Assembly (NCBI GenBank): GCA_001897745.1
Contig: MKUH01000045.1
Span: 1-35,757, forward strand
Length of the DNA: 35,757 nt
Direction: 5' to 3'
DNA from: Candidatus Accumulibacter sp. 66-26
GTDB taxonomy: Bacteria; Pseudomonadota; Gammaproteobacteria; Burkholderiales; Rhodocyclaceae
Below the pieces are notes generated by a model. It ran no database searches. It saw nothing but the letters and a program-made list of their open reading frames with translations, and was not told the DNA's origin. Positions 10,301 through 16,110 of this stretch are shown here, in pieces; the first letter of the stretch is position 1, and the number at the start of each line of letters is the position of its first letter. Both the position numbers and the translations under genes were made by a program.

Positions 10301-11185
10301 TTCGGTCGATTGGGTTGGCGTCAGGTTGCGTGCTTGGCGTGCTGATGACTGTTCCATTTCGTTGACTACCTCCAAGACGGTAGGTAGGTGCTGTTTCAAC
10401 TCGGAAGTCAACCGGCGGTTAGCGTCCCTCTCCGATGGCAGGGTCAGGATTACCACCGTACCAGGGCGTCTGGCAGCCACGCTAAATAAAGTCTGGAAAA
10501 ACGTCGGCCACTGGCCGTTGATTTGCCGCCTTTGCTGATCTTCAGGCAGGGCTGCGCATTTGGCCATGTACAGTACCAACTCATCGATGAGGATGAGTCT
10601 GGGGCCGTCGCCCAAAGACTTCTCAAGCGCTTCGCGTGAGGGGGCGATGCCAGCGACATCGTTTGCTTTGACTTCTTCGTAACCTGCCGTTCCGCCCGCC
10701 ATCAAGGCAATTTGCCCCCACGGCGTATAGGCGACTGCTTGTTGTCCATCAATCGTAAGTGTCACACCGCGCAACGGATCGGAGTTTTCCCCGACGAATG
10801 CGGCAACCTTCGTAGCACCCGGGTCTGGAAAAGACCGGATGCCCCAATCGGAGAGGTTACTGGCCAATTCACTGCCATGCTTCGCCAAGTGGGTGGCACC
10901 GATGAGACTGTGAGTCTTCCCTCCACCAAAGCCCGTCTCCAGACGAAAGACGGGGTTACCCCCTTCAATACCAGATAAGCGCTCAGCAACATCTTTCAGC
11001 AACAGTTTCAGGTTATCCGTTGGATAAGTGCCTGCGAAAAAGCGCTTGGGGTCCGAGTAATCCTGGTGCGCGCGATCGGTGAGGACGTCCCATAAATCTG
11101 CAGCAAAGATGGCATCAGGTAACGTCCCCGCCAGAATTTCAACGCGAGGGGTGCAGGTTTCAAAAATCGAGGGCAAGGAAGCCAT
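7397..11185 (-). CDS. DUF499 P-loop ATPase of methylase defence operon
   Basis: The 1262-residue product is a DUF499-type AAA+ family ATPase. Counting from an upstream TTG at 11197, Walker A is GFGGGKTH (89-96) and Walker B is LILIDE (201-206); subtract 4 for the start chosen here. I prefer the ATG at 11185 because GGAAAG lies a few bases upstream, whereas the TTG has no comparable ribosome-binding site. DUF499 ATPases recur next to DUF1156 methylases in defence islands, and the ATPase probably couples ATP hydrolysis to assembly or DNA sensing. The stop overlaps the next gene by one base. A candidate promoter with an internal palindrome lies about 50 bases upstream, inside the end of the regulator gene. 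The family call is firm; the molecular role is inferred. Confidence 0.9.
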   Translation of the reverse strand: MASLPSIFETCTPRVEILAGTLPDAIFAADLWDVLTDRAHQDYSDPKRFFAGTYPTDNLKLLLKDVAERLSGIEGGNPVFRLETGFGGGKTHSLIGATHLAKHGSELASNLSDWGIRSFPDPGATKVAAFVGENSDPLRGVTLTIDGQQAVAYTPWGQIALMAGGTAGYEEVKANDVAGIAPSREALEKSLGDGPRLILIDELVLYMAKCAALPEDQQRRQINGQWPTFFQTLFSVAARRPGTVVILTLPSERDANRRLTSELKQHLPTVLEVVNEMEQSSARQARNLTPTQSTERAAVMARRLFDNVDSGVAATVANAFVHYYEEQKNSGVVIDSRAFDTGYAEQIRVGYPFHPEFIRLFSERLADIPEFQATRGALRLVARTVAAAWANKRQLRDTPLLQPQHVDLNRTEIRDEVLARLGRGAFERGLEVDVMRSEGGTHANNVEAGWPWKAATESAQVVFLHSLPEGSRGLVPPEVALAVGRPGIDLQYVSTALEQTEKRAWYMRREGEHYLFRTRASVNKRYQERLGDLQSHPGEIRETLDQWVQDVFTGFRDLQVVLFPQDHTAITDQADRIRLAVIHYDKECGAVGGGDRLNFTRKLFSITGINESPRRYRNNLLFLLAESSRVAGLKDAVRSLIAWERVRKDIEEEEKAMAQASGADFRSLRDQARRGATGVPAEFLALESDLGEVLEKLGPQELNVRSKLLEAYRIISFPKGHGDSDDLFSGGGGGPILECYRVDFGEVPDGHRQTRRSVRDAVEERPILQCLRQYQKLVPEATPENAIVLSPAIIKREPLWKSGEKKISTEEVWDRIRREPDLPMVLRQTDLLPTFRAGLAIEPDVLWLYYNQAEKRVYGKDGVTAVSPVIAANQYLYDPVAAVNDSIIPVVGLTADRVWQQLWLRDGSEHAPSTNTFQLAEAAKQSAHFPVLPERSVLWQALQEGARENRWVLYLRGGNIAIGAQEMGEWPNLPRIDETTELWSYPAALDAGIYPRATRGGGLEPENPISAAAVKTSCWPSGTSQVTSEDLERFARNIWPGLSRSAFQEVVREGVSQRLWGVWKTGADETFHVAQDSPPPYWVGSDSVLVDLDAELANQLDSLRPGRGPQPVEASDTPRQALTHAWDTLGSFPGIHLTRLELTVNSREALDNTLRATWADRPSNAKTVTAVTANGQREIDGMRESVSLSFEGRFEEVASMLSPVWPFQRSGDLDVTVTVSLAFDPPVHLSDPALDTYRTAVMNANQGMLHLRAIPTRKRGAA

Positions 11186-11230
11186 CACACTTTCCAATCA
11201 TTTTGTTTGTTTGGCTGAGATTCAAGGATT

Positions 11231-11261
11231 TTTATACTGATCAGCATCAGTCAATTTTCAA
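11231..11261 (-). promoter_or_regulatory. Candidate promoter/operator for the ATPase-methylase-helicase genes
   Basis: On the minus strand TTGAAA (11261-11256) and TATAAA (11236-11231) are separated by 19 bases, a wide but possible sigma70 spacing. Inside the spacer lies a perfect inverted repeat, ACTGAT-CAGC-ATCAGT, at 11236-11251. Its ATCAGCATCA core (11240-11249) recurs exactly at 12277-12286 in the divergent region beyond the regulator gene. This makes it a plausible operator for the WYL protein encoded just upstream. It overlaps the last codons of that gene. Promoter strength and binding are inferred. Confidence 0.4.
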
Positions 11262-12185
11262 ATCGTTGAACGCATCATTATTGTCCGTAGATTGCGATGC
11301 ACTCGGTGCCTGGTATCCAGGTGCCAGCAGTGCGTTCTTGACGCCATAGAGCGCCAAAGGGTCGCGTAGCCACAAGCGATATTCGGGGCCACGTAGGCTG
11401 TGGTCTGGCGAGCAATCCACGCTCCATTTGCGTAGCACGTAGCCGGCAGTGGCGGCGCGCAAATTCATCTTGAGCACACCGTCACGCATGCCGTAGTCTA
11501 GCTGGGTGATTTCAGGCCGGGATTGATCGGGGTGAGGTACGAGTTCCAGTTCGACGATTCGCGTCCACTGGATGTCCTGGTCGGATCGCTCGTGTGCTTC
11601 TACGGGGGCATCCTTCAGAACAATGGGGGCCTGAATCCGGGTGAGTACGAAGTCGCGGTATTCGCCGGACTTCCGGTCAAAGGCCCTGGTGTGCCAGCGC
11701 AGGCCTGTGTCCAGTAATGCAAAGGGAACGATTTCGCGTTCGCTCTGACCGTTTTCAACCGACTGGTATTTGATGCGTACCGGGCATTTGTGGCTGATCG
11801 CCCGGGTGATGCCTGCCAAGGTGCTCAGGTCTGGTTGCCCCAGCTTGTTGGGGATGTCGCAAGTGATGCCTGTTCGGGAGCGGACAGGCTCACCGTCCCC
11901 AAAGCCCTCTGCCAGCCATGTCAGCACCCGCTCGGCTGGGAATTCAAACAATGGTCGGAAGTCCTGTCCAATGACATAGGTCTTGGATCGGCCGTCGTAC
12001 TCGATGTTCGATGGGGCCATATCTTTATAGAGCCCCAAGTCCCGGGTGGCCGCAGCTGTCTGGATGCCAAAGCGTGATGCCAGGTCTTGGCGGCGTATTT
12101 CCCCAACGAACCATAGCTTCAGCTCGATGTACGCCATCCGGTCACGCTGGGCGTGTCCGAGGTCTTGCAGGCGATCAGTGCTCAT
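11247..12185 (-). CDS. WYL-domain transcriptional regulator (BrxR/CapW-like)
   Basis: The 312-residue product has an N-terminal winged helix (about 1-85, with QDLASRFGIQTAAATRDL as recognition-helix region), a WYL domain (about 110-200; VRIKYQSVENG, REIVPFALL, WHTRAFD, FVLTRI) and a C-terminal WCX-like extension. Proteins with this architecture repress defence operons (BrxR, CapW) and respond to a nucleic-acid or nucleotide signal through the WYL fold. I place the start at the ATG at 12185 (MSTDRLQ) rather than the upstream extension, which reads through the promoter region and has no family resemblance. It is the first gene of the methylase-helicase operon, and diverges from the Nudix/RtcB operon 148 bases away, so it may control both. 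Family call is strong; targets are inferred. Confidence 0.9.
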   Translation of the reverse strand: MSTDRLQDLGHAQRDRMAYIELKLWFVGEIRRQDLASRFGIQTAAATRDLGLYKDMAPSNIEYDGRSKTYVIGQDFRPLFEFPAERVLTWLAEGFGDGEPVRSRTGITCDIPNKLGQPDLSTLAGITRAISHKCPVRIKYQSVENGQSEREIVPFALLDTGLRWHTRAFDRKSGEYRDFVLTRIQAPIVLKDAPVEAHERSDQDIQWTRIVELELVPHPDQSRPEITQLDYGMRDGVLKMNLRAATAGYVLRKWSVDCSPDHSLRGPEYRLWLRDPLALYGVKNALLAPGYQAPSASQSTDNNDAFNDLKID

Positions 12186-12227
12186 CTTTGGTTGCTCTTT
12201 TTCGAATGGGAGAATGTGGATTGACGA

Positions 12228-12256
12228 AGTATAAGGTGGTGATTGTTGTGTGTCGA
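12228..12256 (-). promoter_or_regulatory. Sigma70-type promoter of the WYL regulator
   Basis: On the minus strand TCGACA (12256-12251) and TATACT (12233-12228) are separated by exactly 17 bases; each hexamer matches the consensus at five of six positions. Transcription would start near 12221, giving a leader of roughly 36 bases before the ATG at 12185. Confidence 0.6.
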
Positions 12257-12276
12257 TGTCATCTTGTGTTCTAATT

Positions 12277-12286
12277 ATCAGCATCA
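12277..12286. promoter_or_regulatory. Candidate WYL operator, second copy of ATCAGCATCA
   Basis: ATCAGCATCA is identical to the core of the palindromic site at 11240-11249. Here it is followed by an inverted half site, CTGAT at 12295-12299, giving ATCAG-N13-CTGAT. It lies upstream of the regulator promoter and just upstream of the -10 box of the divergent operon, so a bound protein could control both directions. Confidence 0.35.
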
Positions 12287-12316
12287 AAAAGAGTCTGATT
12301 GCAGTATGGTTGTGCT

Positions 12317-12322
12317 TATAAT
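12317..12322 (+). promoter_or_regulatory. -10 box (TATAAT) of the Nudix/rtcB operon
   Basis: A perfect TATAAT lies 11 bases before the ATG at 12334. No good -35 box is seen at 16-18 bases (TCTGAT or CTGATT at best), which suggests dependence on an activator. If used, transcription would begin at about 12329, so the mRNA would be nearly leaderless and would lose most of the GAGGG motif at 12323-12328. Confidence 0.4.
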
Positions 12323-12333
12323 GAGGGCAGATT

Positions 12334-14331
12334 ATGTGGCTTGTCACCCCAATCGGTTTTTTCAGCATCGTCCAGAAACCTGGCGACAAGAAGAATGGCA
12401 CCTTGACGGTGCGTTCTCGGGTGCGCAGCGACCTGGCAGCCCTTCAACAGCACTATCTTCCTGGCCTGGGGCCGATCCAGGAGAGCCACGACACCGATTA
12501 CCGTTTTCGGGCGGTGGCTCCGCGATCCGAGGTGTCCGCCGCAATGGCGCGTATGGTCGACGGCTTAGACTACAGCAATTTCAAGTCAGAGGTGGCCAAG
12601 AAGCAGGGGCACAAGCGCGCCAGCCTGTACCACCAGGTTTGGGATGTTCTGTACCACTTGCAGACGGACCCGGCGTTTGCGGAGAAGGAGCCGGTGGCCG
12701 AAAGCTATGGTGGCGTGGTTGTCAGCGGGGGGCGGAAGGTGCTGTTGCGTGAGCCGACCAAGCACCATGGGGGCTATGCCTGGACCTTTGCCAAGACGGA
12801 AGCCAAGCCGGGCGAGTCGCCTCGGGATGCTGCCGTGCGTGCCGTGCGCGAAAAGACCGGATACGACGCGGATATCCGCATCAGCGTTCCGGGCGCCTTC
12901 AAAGGTTCGGCTTCCAGCACCTGCTACTACGTCATGGATGCCAAGCATCCTCCAGCCAAGCCGAATTGGCAGACCGCCGGGCTGCGCTGGGTGAGCTTCG
13001 ACGAGGCGCGCGACCTGATCCGGCAGTCACCCAATGCCGAGGGCCGCGACCGCGATCTGGCTATTCTGGATGCTGTCGAAAAGGTCGCTTCCGCCATCCC
13101 GTACAAAGAGCACCCGAATGTCCAGCCTGAAGACTGGCAGGAGCTTAAAGCTATGCCGGAACGGCAGACAGTGCTTTACCCGAAGTTGTGGTTCAACCCC
13201 GATGAGATGGTGAAGATCCGTCGTGGCTTCTTGCCGACCGTCATGGAGGAGAAGTGGTTCTTGTACTTCACGGGCGATCGGTTGCGGATGCATCGGAGCT
13301 GGACTGGCATTCTGATCTTCGACGTGGGGTTTGCCTTTGACCCCAAGGGAGGCGCCTTTGTGACCGATGTGGTCGTCAACCGTGAAAACCGGGAGTACAG
13401 CAACACGGACGACGATGAAGATCTGAAGTTGTTGGAAGAGATCATTCGCTACCACTTGCTCCAGCCCTTGGAAGAGCCGGAGGTGGATGGTTTCGTCAAA
13501 GCCATGTCGCTGGCCATGCAACCGAAATACCTTGGCTCACCGGAGGTAGTGACGGCACTTGTCAAGGAAGTGTTCGATGTCGCCATTCGTGCCATTGCTG
13601 AAGAAGCGACCGAGGACGATTTCGTTGAAGCCGTGGGCAAGGTAATCGCTGCATTCACCGATGACGACGCCGGCTATACCCGGATGCCAGGCTGGCACAG
13701 CGCTGAACAGATGGGAGGCTACGTCAAAAAGTACCTGATCGGCAGTGATCAAGGAGAGTGCTTGGCTGAAATCCTCGGCCATGGCATGACCGCGTTGATT
13801 GCCAAGTTGCAGGAGATGCTGGGTGGGTTCGTCAAGGACCCCGCCGCCAACTGGGAGGAGCACGCATTGGTTCAGCTCAACGCACTCCACCAGTTCGTGG
13901 TCACGGTTTTGCTGGGCACCAACACAGTGGTTTCTGGTGAAAAGACACTGGGTGACTTCCACTGGATGCCGATAGGCGTCGACGCGGATGGTAAGCAGGT
14001 CATCGTCGAGGTGGGTTCCGAAGGTGGCTCCCTGAGTCTGTATGGCATTCAGTCTCCGGAGGGATGGCAGTTCAAGGTGGAGACCAGTGAGGCAGCCCTG
14101 GTCGACGATGAGAATGATCCGGGCATGCCGGAACGCCCTTGGGTGGCGACCTGGCGCAGTGCTTTGAAGCAGTTGGACGGTTATCCATGGACACAGCTTT
14201 ACCCGCTGTCTGTTCATCCGGATTTCCGGGACAAGGTCTTCAAGGCCTTGCAAACCCGAAAGAAAAAGGGGCTCGTGATCGATTGGGATCAATGGGGCAA
14301 TGTTTTGAACATCTTCGTCGACGAAGAATAG
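12334..14331 (+). CDS. Three-part protein with degenerate Nudix domain
   Basis: The 665-residue product has an N-terminal module of about 110 residues (MWLVTPIGFFSIVQKPGD), a Nudix fold (about 120-240), and a C-terminal region of some 400 residues I do not recognise. The Nudix box is eroded: where the family has REUxEExG, this protein has R169-A-V-R-E173-K174-T-G176, so two of the three usual metal-binding glutamates are replaced by Ala170 and Lys174, and the leading Gly of the box is Thr155. Hydrolysis may be lost, leaving ligand binding. It heads a plus-strand operon with rtcB (9 bases between the genes), an HD hydrolase and an unknown protein, and diverges from the WYL regulator. The start is supported by an AGGG motif and by the hydrophobic MWLVTPIGFFS opening. 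Role unknown; nucleotide sensing is a guess. Confidence 0.8.
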   Translation: MWLVTPIGFFSIVQKPGDKKNGTLTVRSRVRSDLAALQQHYLPGLGPIQESHDTDYRFRAVAPRSEVSAAMARMVDGLDYSNFKSEVAKKQGHKRASLYHQVWDVLYHLQTDPAFAEKEPVAESYGGVVVSGGRKVLLREPTKHHGGYAWTFAKTEAKPGESPRDAAVRAVREKTGYDADIRISVPGAFKGSASSTCYYVMDAKHPPAKPNWQTAGLRWVSFDEARDLIRQSPNAEGRDRDLAILDAVEKVASAIPYKEHPNVQPEDWQELKAMPERQTVLYPKLWFNPDEMVKIRRGFLPTVMEEKWFLYFTGDRLRMHRSWTGILIFDVGFAFDPKGGAFVTDVVVNRENREYSNTDDDEDLKLLEEIIRYHLLQPLEEPEVDGFVKAMSLAMQPKYLGSPEVVTALVKEVFDVAIRAIAEEATEDDFVEAVGKVIAAFTDDDAGYTRMPGWHSAEQMGGYVKKYLIGSDQGECLAEILGHGMTALIAKLQEMLGGFVKDPAANWEEHALVQLNALHQFVVTVLLGTNTVVSGEKTLGDFHWMPIGVDADGKQVIVEVGSEGGSLSLYGIQSPEGWQFKVETSEAALVDDENDPGMPERPWVATWRSALKQLDGYPWTQLYPLSVHPDFRDKVFKALQTRKKKGLVIDWDQWGNVLNIFVDEE

Positions 14332-14340
14332 GGAGGCGAT

Positions 14341-15537
14341 ATGCCCGTCAAACAAGCAATTACTGACCAGCGTGTGCCGGTCAAGATCTGGACCGACGAT
14401 GTGGACGATCGCTCCAAGGAGCAGCTTGCCAACATTGCATCCATGCCTTTCATTCACCACCATGTGGCGGCGATGCCAGACGTCCACCTGGGAATTGGCG
14501 CGACGATTGGTTCGGTTATTGCTACCCACAAGGCGATCATTCCGGCCGCCGTTGGCGTGGACATCGGCTGCGGCATGGTGGCAGCCCGTCTGTCGATCTC
14601 GGCCAATGACCTCGATGAGAAAGCCCTGAAAAAGGTGTTCGACCAGATCAGCCGCGACGTGCCTGTAGGCCGGGCTCAACACCACGACGACCGTGTATTG
14701 GTTGACGTGGCGCGCCCCTTCGAGCCTGGACTCAAGTCGCTGACCGATCGTCATCCGCAGCTCCTCAAGGCCTTCGGCAAGTTTTCCAAGTGGATGAACC
14801 AGATGGGCACGCTCGGTGGCGGCAACCACTTCATCGAGGTGTGCCTGGACGAGTCCAATCAGGTCTGGGTGATGCTGCATTCCGGAAGTCGGGGCATCGG
14901 AAACGCGATCGCGGATTACTTCATCCAACTGGCGCGCAAGGACATGGAGCGCTGGATGATCCAGTTGCCCGACCGTGACCTGGCCTACTTCCCGGAAGGC
15001 ACCGAACACTTTGCCAATTACGTCGAAGCCGTGCATTGGGCACAGGAATACGCCATGGCCAATCGCCAGGCCATGCTCGATCTGGTGCTCAAAGCACTGG
15101 AACGCCAACTGCCGCCGTTTACGGTGACTACCGAGGCGGTGAACTGCCACCACAACTACGTGGCCAAGGAACACCACTACGGATCGGATGTGTGGGTGAC
15201 CCGCAAGGGGGCGATTCGCGCCCGTGAAGGTGACCTGGGCATCGTGCCCGGCAGCATGGGCGCCCGCAGCTACATCGTGCGCGGCAAAGGCAACCCGGAG
15301 AGCTTCTGCTCCAGCGCCCATGGCGCAGGTCGCCGCATGAGCCGCACGGCCGCCGAAAAGCAGTTCACGGAAGCTGACATGGTCAAGCAGACCGAGGGCG
15401 TCATCTGCCGAAAGGACAAAGGCGTGATTGACGAGATTCCGGGGGCTTACAAGGACATCGACGTGGTGATGGCCAACCAGAGTGACCTGACTGAAATTTT
15501 GCACACTCTGAAGCAGGTAGTGTGCGTGAAGGGTTAA
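14341..15537 (+). CDS. rtcB: RtcB-family RNA-splicing ligase
   Basis: The 398-residue product is close in size to E. coli RtcB and keeps its active site: D74 and C77 in VGVDIGCGM, H163 in GGGNHFIE, H180 in HSGSRGIGN, H270/H271 in NCHHNYV, and the guanylylated histidine H327 in SSAHGAGRR. RtcB joins 2',3'-cyclic phosphate (or 3'-phosphate) and 5'-OH RNA ends using GTP and Mn(II), so it can repair tRNAs cut by anticodon nucleases. A strong Shine-Dalgarno sequence (AGGGAGG) precedes the ATG. Archease, rtcA and rtcR are not visible nearby. Its place between a Nudix-like protein and an HD hydrolase, inside a defence island, suggests RNA repair or RNA-end processing during phage infection; this is inference. 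Confidence 0.95.
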   Translation: MPVKQAITDQRVPVKIWTDDVDDRSKEQLANIASMPFIHHHVAAMPDVHLGIGATIGSVIATHKAIIPAAVGVDIGCGMVAARLSISANDLDEKALKKVFDQISRDVPVGRAQHHDDRVLVDVARPFEPGLKSLTDRHPQLLKAFGKFSKWMNQMGTLGGGNHFIEVCLDESNQVWVMLHSGSRGIGNAIADYFIQLARKDMERWMIQLPDRDLAYFPEGTEHFANYVEAVHWAQEYAMANRQAMLDLVLKALERQLPPFTVTTEAVNCHHNYVAKEHHYGSDVWVTRKGAIRAREGDLGIVPGSMGARSYIVRGKGNPESFCSSAHGAGRRMSRTAAEKQFTEADMVKQTEGVICRKDKGVIDEIPGAYKDIDVVMANQSDLTEILHTLKQVVCVKG

Positions 15538-15555
15538 TGAAATAAAGGAGTCGTT

Positions 15556-16095
15556 ATGAGTGCAGCAATCGTTAAAGCAGCCCAGTTTGCGGCCGAGAAG
15601 CACAAGAATCAGCGTCGCAAGGATGCTGATGCATCTCCATACATCAATCACCCATTGGCATTGGCCAGTGTGCTGGCCGTCGAGGGCGGTATCGAAAATC
15701 CTGACGTGATTTGCGCTGCACTGCTGCACGACACCATTGAGGACACCAAAACCACAGCCGAAGAGCTGGCCGGCATCTTCGGCGACAAGGTAACTGGAAT
15801 TGTTCTGGAGGTGACTGACGACAAGAACCTGGACAAAGCGGTGCGCAAGGAAGAGCAGGTTCGGCATGCACCGCACATCTCAGCAGAAGCCAAATTGGTG
15901 AAACTGGCTGACAAGATCTGTAACCTCAGAGACATCTTGGCGAATCCACCGGCGGACTGGAGTGCTGACCGCAAGCGGGAGTATTTCGATTGGGCCGCCA
16001 GAGTGGTGGCTGGGCTGCGAGGTGCGCATGCGGGGCTGGAAAGAATCTTCGACGAGATATACGCTCGACATATCGAATTCAAGAAGTCGAGCTAA
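15556..16095 (+). CDS. Small HD-domain (p)ppGpp hydrolase, MESH1-like
   Basis: The 179-residue product is a stand-alone HD hydrolase resembling SpoT hydrolase domains and MESH1, which is about the same length. Visible metal and catalytic residues are H32 (INHP), H58-D59 with E62-D63 (LLHDTIEDT), and D119 with N123 (LADKICNL). The expected reaction is removal of pyrophosphate from ppGpp or related alarmones; NADPH dephosphorylation is known for MESH1. No synthetase or regulatory domains are present. It follows rtcB by 18 bases with an AAAGGAG ribosome-binding site and precedes the 574-residue gene by 15 bases, so it belongs to the same operon. Its real substrate here is unknown; a defence-linked nucleotide signal is a reasonable alternative to ppGpp. 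Confidence 0.88.
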   Translation: MSAAIVKAAQFAAEKHKNQRRKDADASPYINHPLALASVLAVEGGIENPDVICAALLHDTIEDTKTTAEELAGIFGDKVTGIVLEVTDDKNLDKAVRKEEQVRHAPHISAEAKLVKLADKICNLRDILANPPADWSADRKREYFDWAARVVAGLRGAHAGLERIFDEIYARHIEFKKSS

Positions 16096-16110
16096 GGAGG
16101 GAAAAACACC

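Noticed and set aside
12186-12401. N-terminal extension of the WYL protein
   Set aside because: The extra 72 residues are translated promoter DNA, and the 12228-12256 promoter would lie inside the gene; the 12185 start gives the usual family layout.
13537-15876. 779-residue minus-strand reading frame
   Set aside because: It is antisense to the Nudix, rtcB and HD genes, which have clear motifs; its His-rich, Val-rich composition is typical of a shadow frame.
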